NCBI RefSeq assembly: GCF_910592395.1
Contig: NC_088317.1
Coordinates: forward strand, 17,220,039-17,284,038
DNA from: Lineus longissimus
Taxonomy: Eukaryota > Nemertea > Pilidiophora > Heteronemertea > Lineidae
Direction of reading: 5' to 3'
Length of the DNA: 64,000 bases
The notes beneath the pieces were generated by a model that was not told the DNA's origin, ran no database searches, and saw only the letters and a program-made list of their open reading frames with translations. This document shows positions 22,832 to 33,798 of the stretch, in pieces. Position 1 is the stretch's first letter; each line of letters begins with the position of its first letter. Made by a program: the position numbers and the translations under genes.

Positions 22832-25800
22832 ATGACAAGACGGATACCGATACTGCCGTCTGCTGTCAGGAAAGCATCCCGAAAGGGTTTGGAAAGCCAG
22901 TGCCTGCTGGCTGAAGCAATGGAGGTGGAACCGGAGACGCTGATAGAGGTGTACGAGGACAGGGAAAGGGGATGCCTCTATGGAAGCTTCGAGGAACCAC
23001 CGGAGGACTTTGGTTCTAACATCTCCAAGGGCCAGGGTAAAGTGGTGATCATCTTTTACACATTTTGAGAAAATTGCAAATTATCCATTATGACATTATC
23101 AATGACGTAGTTTGAAGGCACTTACTGGAAAAAAGCGAGACTCCCTATCCACTGGGATCGATGCAAATGCTGCGGGTGGTGGAAGAATGGTCGTTCGTTT
23201 TTTGGGCCACCCTGTATAGCGTTAATAATATCAAGTCTACCAGTGTTAGAGGTCATAAACATTTTAAAAAACATTTGGATTTTTCTCTCAAAATTTGATG
23301 AAAACTTTGTAGAAAATGGTCGCCACCTTCCCTCCACCATCGAGGAAGTAGATGGGCTCCAAGACGACTTTGTCTCCATCAATGCCGACGCCGGAGATGT
23401 CATACAGTTTCACGACTCGCACTTCGGTGGGCCTGCGGTCCAGGCTGCAGGTGTTCGGGTAGAGGAGGTAGAGGTGGACGTCCACATTGATGTAAGTCCC
23501 AATCCGAAATATGGTTAGAAAGGAAGACGCCACGTGCTCCGTTGATAGGTTCGGGATAGACGCGTATGCAGTCCATTTCGTCGTCCTCGTCGTCTTTCCT
23601 TCATTGTGACAGGACGGTCCACTGCGTCCGGAGTGTAGGTTCGACCAAGCCGAATCTCCAGCCGGTTCAGCATATCAGTTGTAAACCTGTGACCACAGTT
23701 TCAGTAGTTCAGCTGTAAATCTGTGACCGCAGCTTCAGCAGTTCAGCTGTAAATCTGTGACTGCAGCTTCAACAGTTCAGCTGTGAATTGGCCGTAATCA
23801 AACCTTCCGCGTCGCCATTTATAAAATATCCCGTCTGTTCAAATTATGTCTCGTAATAGTTATTGTTTCTGCATTGATATCAGGTTACTTTGTTGCATCA
23901 GGGGTGAGTTATGTAATGTATCAACACAGATACGCTTGAATAAATATAACCTCGGTTTACCATATTTGTCGGTGCATGCATGTTATGACAGATAGTCAGG
24001 ATAGGGTCAATAGTGCTGGTCGGCAGTTAGATTCGGATTTAGTAGTCTCTTCTGTATAGTTCGGATAAGAAGTATAGAACTATAAAGGATGGCAAGTATT
24101 CACGCTTTTTAACTGTTTTATTATTTTATACCCCTTTCTTTTATTTGGCTCTTTATACAATGAACTAAAGTGATAAAAACCGGAAAGTTTAGCTCCTTAC
24201 ATTTAGGTTTATTCGTGTGCTCATCCTTAAAGACGGTGAACTGCAACCGAAATCTTCCCACAGCCGCAATCTGTCCTTCATCACGTTGTTTCTTTCTGGC
24301 CACCTGGTCTTGTGAGGGGGAGGGGCACGTCGCTGCAGGCTATGGAGCTTTCTTGCTGTTGGGAAGGGTTCAAATCCAACCCCCCGGATTATGCGGAGTG
24401 ACCCATAGCTCACGTATAGCCTGTCGCCCCCCCCCCTCATCCCCCTCCCCCCCTTCAGATGGTTCGGGGTCTGGTTGATGCTGAAAGTCATGGTGTGGAA
24501 ATTTCTTTTGTTAGGTCTCGATAGTTGAGTGTTTTTCGGGCAGCATGAAATTCTCTCAGTTCCAGGTGTCCTGCAGGCGACCTCAGGCAAATGACCTGCC
24601 TTAGCCCTCACAGTATTTTCAACGACTTTGGTAATTGGGCTGATATTGTCCTGATGTGACCCGAGATATCACTTGTGTTAGCGCATAGTCTTCGCTAATC
24701 GCACTTTCAATAGAGTTCATACATGTGCTTCAAACTAATCCGAAAGACCAAAGAGTGTTTTTGTCACGGCGCTGATAATCGCTGGTCGCAGCGACAAAGA
24801 TCGCCTATTTGCTACAGCTTATGACTACTGCTGGAAAAAAAAGGTTCACCATTGGACGTAGATCGAAATTTGGCTGTCATCTAGTTGATATCATCATGTA
24901 TACGTGTATATCCAGATTAATCACTGCTATGCAAACAACTTTGAATTTCAATTATTCGACCTAAATTTCCAAATTTTCGTTTCAGGCGCCACGTGAAGCA
25001 ACGAAAGCATCGAAAAACTATGCCAACAGATCCCTGCTGCACTTGGATTCGTTGCAGACGGCTATCGCACTGCACGAAGAGACGGAGATGGCAATACACG
25101 GACAGTACCTGAAGACCATCGGGGACGAGATTAACTCTTCAAAATCGAAGGCGACATTAGCCACATTGGCCCGCCATTTTCGGTTGCAGAGGTTAAATGA
25201 TGTGTTGATAGAGATTGTGGAGATGGAGTGTGGATTGGAAAGGTGGCACAAAATGGTCAAGTCGGAACTGCCACAGAACTTTGAAAGCTGTGTTCAAAAT
25301 TCGACGAAAAAGTTGGAAGAGGTAAAAAGTCTAAAATTCTCAAATTTGGTGGTGCTACCAGAACCTTCACCGTCTCTGATTGGGTAATTAATGTCTTATT
25401 TTTCCCCAGTGTCCTCATAGAGAAACAAATCCGGGAGATCTCGCATTAATTCGGCAACAATCTGAGCTATCACGTTCCAGTTCGTGCAACCTTTGTATGA
25501 TTCGCAACATAACTGATGACGACGACAACAACAAGCACAAGAGAGTGGAGACACCTATTGTTAACTTCTCGAACATTAATCTGGTCCACCTGGCAAATGC
25601 CTTCTGACCCGCTTTATCACCGTCCTCTTGTTTACAGGTGTCAAAGGTTCTACACAATAAATGGGTTTCCAACAAGGCCATCATCGATGCTCACTACTGC
25701 CTGAAAGACGGGAAATATCTCGAAACGAAAATAGCTCAATTCCATGACTCGATGGAAGAGACACTGAGGGTGTTGTTCGACCTTGTGGGAAATATGTCTG

Positions 25801-25907
25801 AATGCAGCGAGGAGTACACACACGTTCCCGAAATACCTTTCAGTAAATTTTCTATACATAAGAAAATTACTGAGCTGCCTGGAAAATACGTTGTAGTCCA
25901 ATGTTAA
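22832..25907 (+). CDS. Unrecognised multi-exon gene encoding a largely helical protein
   Basis: Exons 22832-23036, 23313-23491, 24986-25321 and 25638-25907 join with phases 1,0,0 into 329 residues. With the 22234 exon the total is 382. Donors (CAG G|gtaaag, GAT|gtaagt, GAG|gtaaaa) and acceptors (tttgtag, cgtttcag, tgtttacag) are good. The first half is charged and acidic and includes an EVEVDVHID segment. The last two exons (about 200 residues) are rich in K, E, L, H and have spaced leucines typical of long helices, for example RSLLHLDSLQTAI, LQRLNDVLIEIVEME and HDSMEETLRVLFDLV. This could be a coiled-coil or BAR-like helical bundle, but I see no diagnostic family motif. The protein ends KYVVVQC. 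Confidence 0.65.
23560..23634 (-). mobile_element. Short TIR repeat, copy C
   Basis: In an intron of the helical-protein gene. The right end GGTCCACTGCGTCCGGAGT matches the inverted start of copy B almost exactly. The left end (gcagtcc at 23568) is decayed. Confidence 0.5.
23676..23790. repeat. 34 bp minisatellite, 3.4 copies
   Basis: Units of 34 bp start at 23676, 23710 and 23744, with a partial fourth at 23778. The core is cagctgtaaatctgtgac(c/t)gcagcttca. It lies in the intron between the 23491 and 24986 exon boundaries. Confidence 0.85.
24421..24462. repeat. Poly-C/T simple sequence
   Basis: Runs of C interrupted by t and a in an intron of the helical-protein gene. It accounts for the proline-rich open frames overlapping it. 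Confidence 0.7.
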
Positions 25908-26185
25908 GGCATTTTTACCTGAAGTCGCTTCCAGATAGAGTATTTGGGTTTCGTTATCGCTAAGTTTTAGCTCACAAAGAGAACTATGAGTCTGATGCCG
26001 CCAAGGACTGTCAGCATGCTGATACTCAGAGAGGGCATGGTGGGGGAGGGGACGTGATGAGGACGTGACGGAGGGAGGGGGTGCGACAGACAAAGCATTA
26101 TTCAAAGGAATAGCGTACTAATATATTGATTAAGGATATACATGTACATGTGTGTTTGAAGATGGTGACGCATAATTCCTTGTCC

Positions 26186-26191
26186 AATAAA
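26186..26191 (+). terminator. Candidate polyadenylation signal of the helical-protein gene
   Basis: AATAAA 279 bases after the stop codon at 25907, followed by a GT-containing stretch. It is the first clear hexamer after the stop. Confidence 0.5.
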
Positions 26192-26508
26192 AAATGTGAG
26201 ACATCACCGCATTCCACTGTAATGTTCCTCAACCGCTGCGTAAAGATAAATAGTGAAAGCAGTGACAGGTAGCTGAATAATCCCGTTGGGTCTTGTGAAG
26301 AAATATCAATCGATGGCAACTGGTTATGACTGATACATGTAGTGCAATACCCTTGTTGTTTAGTTGAAAATGTACAGGAACGTTCATTGATGCTTGAGGC
26401 GCGACATCTTGACCGACCGCTAGGAGGCGTTGCTTGTGCGTAGTGTATTACTAGTAGTGTCTTAGCCGGTGCACAGGTGTCGACACTGTGCTATAGACCC
26501 CATCTTAA

Positions 26509-26843
26509 AGCGAACTGGAACCGCCGAGCCAGTTCGTATGACCTCGTTTTCATTTCCCGCGTATCGGGTGATCAGAACGAGGCATGAATGAAACATGGCG
26601 CCCAGCTGTCAATCATTGAGTGACGTCACTACTATGGAATTTACTACGAAAACTCATGAATGAAAGATCGCATGACTCACGTGATTCTCACATGATTCTC
26701 AATGATAACAAATTGAACTGCGCATGCTCGGGCACTGGGGGCGGAGCTACAAATCTGAACTCGAATAGGAAGTTGGAAGTTTGACTTTCTCGGGCGGTGA
26801 AAGTCGAAAAGTTGAATAAATCGCTCGGCGGTTCCAGTTCCCT
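26509..26843. mobile_element. 335 bp TTAA-flanked MITE
   Basis: TTAA occurs on both sides (26505-26508 and 26844-26847). The inner ends AGCGAACTGGAACCGCCGAG and the inverted AGGGAACTGGAACCGCCGAG differ at one position. This is the piggyBac-type target and TIR arrangement, unrelated in TIR sequence to the 15494 element. The interior contains no transposase. Confidence 0.8.
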
Positions 26844-26847
26844 TTAA

Positions 26848-28529
26848 CACTAGATGCGCTGATTTCGTTCTGAAATTTTTTTATTTCGGCACTGGGGTGA
26901 GTTTGCCATAGACCGTGATGATGCCAATGAATATCATTCTGAGGAAATCCGGGGTAAATGTTCGCTTCTCCGGCTCTAATTTCCTCCGGATGATCTGGCA
27001 TGGGCGTGATGCGTTTTTGGTTGGACACATTTCTTTGGATTTAGGCTGGGGTTTTTCTGGATTTTGGCGGGTTTTTCGTGACAAGGGAATCATCATCGGC
27101 CGACGAGGCATATCAAATGGTTCAATAATGAAGCAATCAAATGCTTTAAAACTGAATTCATATTGTATTCTAACCGTCATTCAATATCATATTTTGGAAA
27201 AACATATCGTCGAACCATCTTGCAATAGTAAAATAAAACGTTTTTCGAACGAATATATATTGATTCATTGGCAAAATAACAATGTATGTATATACACGAC
27301 AATGGCTACTTTTTCGCCAGACTTTTTCTCTCGGGACAATATTCCTTTATACACCGAAAACTAGGCACTGAATTTTGATTTTCAAAAGCCGTTTGCTTTT
27401 ATGCATTATTAACTCACAAGCTATTATAATCAAATTATCATTTCAAAGTGCATATCGGTTTATACATGCATTAGGTGTAGACAGCGCTTTTGGGCAAGGG
27501 TACTAGTCAATTTTCTAGAAGTGCTTCATGTACAATAGTAGATATTTACAAATCATTGTAACATATATGGTAAACCGGGTGTACCTACTCATAACATTTT
27601 TGTTTGTTTTTTTGTATTTACTGAGAACGATCATGATCATTGAAATGATTTGTACAAGAAACACAGTAACAATAAATTTACATGTACGACGTGTATTTCA
27701 TCAAATTTTTTAATTTTCTGTTTGCTTGGAATATCAGTGTCCACTTCAAGACCATCTTCTCTATCCAGATATTGGGACGTTCATCGAATTGACAATGATT
27801 CTTTTGGGAGGAGGTTTCGCAATTCTCAAGTTTGGTTTACGACTGCGTTAGTTAGAGACTTCAAATTTCTATCATCAAATTCGAAAATTTCACATTTCTA
27901 TAAACAGAAATAGAACGATTTGTATGGTAATAATGTATTCGAAACACAGCAACACCCGTTCAAAGAAACGATCCAACACCTCCTGCGTTACAGAATACGT
28001 AAGCCTGCGAAACCTCGCTATTATCTCTGTTCGGTGGGAAGCCCGGCCTGCTCACTTCTCGTGTTAGGCCGCGATTATATAGAGTTCACGTTTTCACACG
28101 CCACTGTTTACTTTTCATGTGTGACACGTAGAACGAACAAGTCATTTCCAGTTCCACAGAGTCAGTTAACTTGTGACAAATAAAACATGCGAGTGACAAA
28201 GTGAATCCTCTATAACTCCGGCCCTACGTGTGGTACATCCCGTCCCGTCGTGTAGGCCTACTCGTCGGAATGGCTGAATAATACACCATTTACCAAACTG
28301 ACTCTTCAAATGCCGATGTCATTTTACGTTGGGCTATTGCCATGGAAGTCTTTCGCCTGAGAACTTCTTCATGTCGACCACTGTAACCAGGAGAAGAAGA
28401 AAATGACAGAAGACTGATCCAGTCACCAATACGGTCACTCTCAGGTACAGTTTTCCTGTATTTATTTTCCCTGCCTCAATACTTGTCTGGTCAATATACA
28501 TGTACTTGAAGATACCCATACGGAGCGGA
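26848..28529. other. Intergenic, no supportable gene
   Basis: AT-rich DNA. Open frames of up to 149 codons at 26747-27364 lie on both strands without splice or motif support. Nothing else recognised. Confidence 0.35.
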
Positions 28530-28530
28530 C

Positions 28531-28702
28531 CGTCCGTATTGAACCGCGACGCCGTCAGGCTTATCAAAACACTTTCTGGCTGCAACCTGAAGCTGGCCGA
28601 AGGGTGGACATTTCCGTACTGAACCACGTCGCCGCTAGGCTTTTTTCACTTACCAAGACACTTGTCTGGCTGTAGCTTAAACACAACGGTACCGGGTGGA
28701 CA
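28531..28702. repeat. Diverged tandem duplication, about 80-90 bp
   Basis: Two copies share the ordered words ccgta(t/c)tgaacc, cgtc.ggctt, tggctg and gggtggaca. The first ends near 28608 and the second near 28702. Confidence 0.6.
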
Positions 28703-28877
28703 GTTTCCTCCTATCTTATTTGTGGTACTCATAGAAACCTTCACTGAAATGGTCAACATTAAATTTAAAACGAAAGGTTTATTACCTTAGACAAGTCACT
28801 TGACTTCATTTGAACCTGGCACTTATGCCACTACAATGATCGAGCCCGTCATGGTCGAAGACAGAGTACATCTAATC

Positions 28878-28909
28878 GATTCGTACCCAACCGTAGTTGG
28901 GTACGAATC
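28878..28909. repeat. Perfect 14 bp-arm hairpin
   Basis: gattcgtacccaac at 28878-28891 and its exact complement at 28896-28909 are separated by four bases. There are no flanking signals. It is not a terminator in this genomic context. Confidence 0.8.
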
Positions 28910-29180
28910 CATGCAATAACAACGCTCATTGCATGTTCTTTTCATGTTGTAAGGGAACTTGTGGTTCTCTACCTCTCTGATGCAATGTCAACTGTTTACA
29001 TCGTGCATCACGCAGATGGTAGCAACACCCTCAGTCTTCCTTTGATTCCCGCATCCGCACATGTGCGAGCTAATTGATTGATCGGTTTGTCGAGTGGTCG
29101 ATTGGTCGATTTTTCCCAGCTGGACATCAAGCGGCACTTCTGTTGTTAAGTAGAATTTGATGGGGGCAGATTGTATCGAA

Positions 29181-29252
29181 GGCTCAGTGGTCTAGAGGCA
29201 TGATTCCCGCTTTGGGTGCGGGAGGTCCCGGGTTCAATTCCCGGCTGAGCCC
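29181..29252 (+). tRNA. tRNA-Pro (anticodon UGG), copy 1
   Basis: A 72-nt cloverleaf. Acceptor arm ggctcag pairs with ctgagcc. The anticodon stem cccgc/gcggg encloses tttgggt, with anticodon TGG at 29213-29215. The B box GGTTCAATTCC is intact, and the T stem cccgg/ccggg pairs fully. It is followed by a run of T within about 15 bases (Pol III stop). No intron. CCA is not encoded, as expected in eukaryotes. It decodes proline CCA and, by wobble, other CCN codons. Confidence 0.97.
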
Positions 29253-29664
29253 GCAGATTCTTTTTCTCGAAAGTACTCAGTGTGCGTTCCCATATCGAGT
29301 CCTCATTCATAGTCTAAAGTCAGGATAATTGCTTATTTTTTTCACCAGTTTTTAAGATCTGAACAAAATCTTTTCTCGTCAGACTTAAGTTTGTTTGTTA
29401 TCCCCCTTGAATCGTTTTGGGAGGGTGCCCCCGACCCTTCTATTGAGAAACCTCGAACGCTCTGCGCCGTGTATGGTAACTCGAGGCACGTTATCATACG
29501 TAGCATCTTAATACTCGGGTCTCGGGCGTGTAGCTCAGAGAGAGGTTTACATCAACGCTGTTCTCAGAACTTGGAGGTCGACTAACCTTTCTTGGTGAAC
29601 ACGCTCATGTTTGTAACTGAAACAAAAAGAAATAGGCACGTGATTTGAGAACCTGAGTTAAGCG

Positions 29665-29810
29665 CCTCTTGTTTAATCAGTTTGACCCCAGCTGAGTGGC
29701 AGGCACATGATCCTCTTCATTAATCAGATTGACCTCAGTCGTGTGGCAGGTACATGGGCCTCTTTTTTTTCTTAAACAGATTGACCTCAGCCGAGAGGCA
29801 GGTACATGGG
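29665..29810. repeat. 47 bp tandem repeat, three copies
   Basis: Units begin with cctctt at 29665, 29712 and 29759 and share the ordered words taatcag(a/t)ttgacc(t/c)cag and ggcaggtacatg. The array lies between the two tRNA-Pro genes. Confidence 0.85.
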
Positions 29811-30099
29811 CATCTTATTCAAAAACCCCGGGATTAGACTTACTGGTACAGAGGTTCTTTTCCTTGGGGTCGGGGTTAGAACCTGGGGGACATAATCCAC
29901 TCTCCATTACGTGGGCTTGATGGATGATTATCACCTCTGTAATGCAGAATATTATTGCGTGATTGGCTATTACAGGAAAGTGTCTATGATATAATTCTGG
30001 AGTTTTAAAACAATCCCAAGCTTTTGATTGTTGATAAGGCCTACCAGCACGAGACGAATACTGGGTTAATTATTCACGCGAATGAGGCAATGACATGTC

Positions 30100-30171
30100 G
30101 GCTCAGTGGTCTAGAGGCATGATTCCCGCTTTGGGTGCGGGAGGTCCCGGGTTCAATTCCCGGCTGAGCCC
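30100..30171 (+). tRNA. tRNA-Pro (anticodon UGG), copy 2
   Basis: Identical over all 72 bases to the gene at 29181-29252, 919 bp downstream and in the same orientation, with anticodon TGG at 30132-30134. Flanks differ from copy 1 on both sides, so the identity is confined to the gene. A T run follows within about 20 bases. Confidence 0.97.
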
Positions 30172-30632
30172 GTTGCATTTTGCCATTTTTTCATGCCGCA
30201 GACGCGATCTTTTTCTCGCCCATCGCACTGAGCAGTCGCAGGTCTTAGATTTGTGGGGTTGTCTAGTTTGTGTATACTTACTGCGGCAGAGAGTCTTGAA
30301 AATAGGGTGGGGGACCGAACCAGCAGGGCATATTCCTCCTTTTTTAGGGACATAGTGCTTCCGTAATTTAGCTGTTCATAATACAAGTAATACATTGATT
30401 AAATTTTCTCATCTCGAAATCCGGGCTTCATTTGAGTTTACTGTAAACACTTATCCGAGCCGTCCATGGGCTAGCATAGGAGTGGACATGTGGCCCAGGT
30501 TTTGCCCTTCCCTCGGGCCAGGATCATATAATTATGAATATTCAAAACCTCAAAAACCTGAAAAACCTTGCGTGACTGCTGACGCGGAAAGTGCTGATGT
30601 GACGCATAACTTGAACAGAATCGCTCTTGATA

Positions 30633-32194
30633 TCACAATTTGGGAATCGTGAGTTGTTGTAAACTCTGGCTTTCGGACTTCTGCTCACCTAACATATCCT
30701 GCCCTTTCTTCGCGACGGCAAGATCTTTAGCACTCGGGACCCCGTTGGTCTGGGCCGATTTTACTTCGACCTTTTTAAACAAACTTTTCACTGTGTACTG
30801 GTGAACCAGCTTCAAATGAGTATGATATTTTGTCTTCGATCCGCCTGGCGCAGACGCCTTCTTTTTTGGTGTTTTCATTTCCGGTGCTTTCTTTGGAAGC
30901 ATCTTCTTCAGAAGTGGTGGTTTTTTTGCTGTGTTTTTGACTGCTTTGGTCTTGAGCATGTTACTTGGGGGCGTTTTCGTTTTTACTTTCGGATTTGTTT
31001 TCGTGTTCGCAGCAGGTGCGTTTGTTTTGTGAGTAGGCGATTTGGTGGGTGTTTTGATGGGCGTTTTCACTTCGTGTTCTTGCGTTTTGGTAGTGGCTTT
31101 TGTTTTGGGGGCTTTCAGCGGCGTTTTTCCTCCTTTTCCTGGAAGATTCGTGTGAGCCTTTAATTTTGCCGCATCAGCTAACTTCCGAATTGATTTGTGT
31201 AGCTCCGTTTCCAGCTTTTTGAGGAAAGCCAATTTGATTGCTTTTGAATCTGTCGGAGGAGGTGGCTTTTTCGTGGGAGACCTTTTCGTGGATAGCAACC
31301 TCCTTGCTGTTTTTTTTAGTGCCGAATGCTCCGACGATTGAGTTTTCTTGACAAGCGCTGGCATTCTGATCTCACCAGTTGTTTTTACTTTAGTAACGTG
31401 CCCAAGCTTTACAACTTTGATTGTTGGTAGTTTTATTATACTTTTGGGTGGGGGCATTCTTACAACAACTTTTGCAGGAGACTTCGGTTCTGTACCGGGC
31501 TTTATCGTAGTTGTTTTCGGAACAGACTTCTTAGTGGTTGCCTTCGAAACTGGCTTTTTAGTGGTTGATTTTGGAACTGCCATGTTGGTGGTTGCCTTGG
31601 GAACTGCCATGTTCGTGGTTGCCTTGGGAACTGCCATGTTCGTGGTTGCCTTGGGAACTAAGTTTTTGACAGTTGACTCGGGACATGGCTGTTTGGTGGT
31701 TGACTTGGAAACTGGGTTGTTGGTGGTTGACTTGGGACATGGCTGTTTGGTGGTTGACTTGGAAACTGGGTTGTTGATTGGTACTGTCGCATTCGGAGCT
31801 GGGATTTTGGAGGATTGTCTTGGAGGAGCCGCTTTGGGGGGCGTTTTTGGAGGTGCTGTCTTGGCGGGTGTTTTTTGAGGCGTTACTTTTGCGGGTGGTT
31901 TTGGAGGTGCAACTTTGATGGGTGGCTTTAGAGGTGGCGTCTTGGCGGGTAGGTGTGTTTTGGAATGTTTCGTTTTTAGGGATCCTTTGCTTTTTTGGGA
32001 TCGCGTCTTGGTGGCTGCCTTCGGAATTGGCAATTTATCTTTTGAAGCTGTTGCGTTTTGGGCTTTTGTTTTCTTGGTGGCTGATATGGTTGGTGCATTC
32101 TGTTTTTTCGATGGTGTTTTGGGATTGGCAATGTTCGTCTTCTTCCCACTTGGAACAGTCGGGGTTTTTGGTTTCACTGATGCTGCCGGCTTTG
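30633..32194 (-). CDS. Lysine/threonine/proline-rich low-complexity protein, last exon
   Basis: No known family recognised. A continuous minus-strand frame of about 520 codons ends at 30633. Its 5' edge is probably the acceptor tattttcag at 32195, needing one base from an upstream exon that I could not locate. An unspliced start at 32240 (535 residues) is the alternative. Composition is overwhelmingly K, T, P, A and S, with few acidic or aromatic residues. There are KTPAK/PPKTPPK runs, three tandem copies of a ten-residue VPKATTNMA-type unit, and two 26-residue copies around KSTTKQPCP. One segment (KAIKLAFLKKLETELHKSIRKL) could form a helix. It is basic and disordered, like H1-tail proteins, sperm basic proteins or some shell-matrix proteins, but there is no winged-helix domain. 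Length and codon-level bias argue strongly that it is coding. Confidence 0.7.
31558..31800 (-). repeat. Intragenic 30 bp and 60-78 bp coding repeats
   Basis: Within the K/T/P-rich gene, the 30-base unit gtggttgccttgggaactgc recurs near 31589, 31616 and 31646, and a longer unit (tggctgtttggtggttgact) recurs near 31686 and 31740. Both periods are multiples of three, so the frame is kept. Confidence 0.8.
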
Positions 32195-32405
32195 CTGAAA
32201 ATATATGCACTGTGATGTAATGACGACATGAGGGTAACAAGCAGTCAGGTTCCTGGCCGTCATTCTGGACCTTCTTTTTAGTTAACCTTTTTCAATTTTT
32301 GAAACAAACTTGGAGAAAATGTGACAAACTCCCTCTTCCCATTGGCCGAAGTGATTTATTGCGGGCTCAACCAAGAACAACCACGGTGAACTGCATTTTG
32401 ATTAC

Positions 32406-32485
32406 ACTCCGAAAGCAGTGGACCAGCCTCGTTCCTCGCCATAATGGGATCCCATTTGGATTACGCAATGGACTGCCCCGGGAGT
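32406..32485 (+). mobile_element. Short TIR repeat, copy D
   Basis: Starts ACTCCGAAAGCAGTGGACC and ends GACTGCCCCGGGAGT, matching copy B at 18872-18960 including the internal ggat.acgcaat block. Confidence 0.65.
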
Positions 32486-33595
32486 TCACAGTTGGTCACA
32501 AGTCTTTGGTGATTACTTCAAGCGAAAGCTGGCGGAGTGCTCAAAACATCGCTGGGACAAACTGAAAAACAAGACGACCTACCAACAGCTGGTGTGTCAG
32601 ACTTCTTAGAATCAACTGAAATATAGAGTGAAAACCTAACCAAGTACACAGCTCAGATGAAGTCAACTACAGTATGTGTTCAGCAAAACATCAAATGAAC
32701 AAAACTTGTATGCTTTGGTCAGGGTTTCAAAGCGAATGGGGAACCTGCAAACTATAGAGGGCGCTGAGAGCGCCAAGACCTTTTTGTCATTGGCGAGCAC
32801 TGAACTTTATTGGGACCAGTTTCAGCAACTCGGCGTGGAGTATATTTGTATCTGTGGTTTGCATGTTCTCCATTCCTTGAAAGCGATCAGAGGTTAGTGC
32901 AAAATGCGTGCCGTGTTTTTTTACAAAATGCCGCGTATTTCGTTTTCGAATTGCGGAAAGAAACAAGAAAATCGAGTTTGGTTTGAAAATATCTTTATTA
33001 ACTGCTGAAAGTAGAAGACAAGTTTTAGTGCATGCAAGAAAGTAACAATGTGTAGGAAGTTGTTTTGAAAAGTAATTGATGACATTTCTTCAGTTTTGAC
33101 TCTTTGCCGTCATCTCGGAAGCGTTCGGGAATATCCGTAGGCCGACAATTATGCCTATTCCCAAAATCGTAATCTCTGCTACGGAGAGTGTTTTGATATG
33201 CATAGAAAAACAAAAACAAAAAGGCAATCAACTCAGATTAGCTTAAAGGAGGTGTGCATCGAGATAATGACGGCCAAGCTACGTTCCTGTCTGCATTCCT
33301 GTCTGGAGAATTGTTAGATGTATCAGAAAATGCAGACAAACGCTCTCGAAATTGGTTGCGCACAGTTTCGGGTGTATCTGCAGCGCCACCTTTATTCGCA
33401 TCCGGGATTATCTCGTGACACTCCCCCTTTAACGAAATAACCTACCGCATTGGTGAGTTCCAATCCGTCTTCTGAATCAGTCACAATGCAGGCATTGCGA
33501 CAGTTCCAATACCTACTTGTCCACAAGTTTCCGCATCTTCTGCTGAGTCCTTCACGAAGTCACCTGATGGCTCGCTCGGAGCGCTCGGCGTGTTA
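32486..33595. other. Intergenic or upstream region of the K/T/P-rich gene
   Basis: The missing upstream exon(s) of the minus-strand gene should lie here or beyond. No donor in the right phase after a convincing start could be singled out. Confidence 0.3.
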
Positions 33596-33798
33596 GAGAG
33601 GTTGCGCACCGTTTACGACTCCGACTCAGGCCGTCGACAATAAGCCAGAATCATAGTATTGCCTTATTCCATGATGTTCGAATGGAGAAAATTTCACTGA
33701 AAAGGTGCGTCAATTAAGCGAAATCGAAAGGGTCTCGATCTCGGTCGCGGATACTGTAAGCCAGCCTCGGCGTTTAAGGAGATGGTGCGCAACCTCTC
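33596..33798. mobile_element. 203 bp MITE, TA target
   Basis: GAGAGGTTGCGCACC at 33596 is exactly inverted at the right end (ggtgcgcaacctctc to 33798), and TA flanks both sides. This fits a Tc1/mariner-type non-autonomous element. The interior arms pair only partly. Confidence 0.75.

Noticed and set aside
24189-24611. 140-codon minus-strand frame
   Set aside because: Antisense to an intron of the helical-protein gene, crossing a C-rich simple sequence, with no coding evidence.
26915-27364. 149-codon plus-strand frame
   Set aside because: No flanking splice sites in phase and no recognisable domain; the surrounding DNA is AT-rich intergenic.
31348-31878. Long plus-strand open frame (176 codons)
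   Set aside because: It is the antisense shadow of the K/T/P-rich minus-strand gene and consists of complement-derived G/V/L/F runs.
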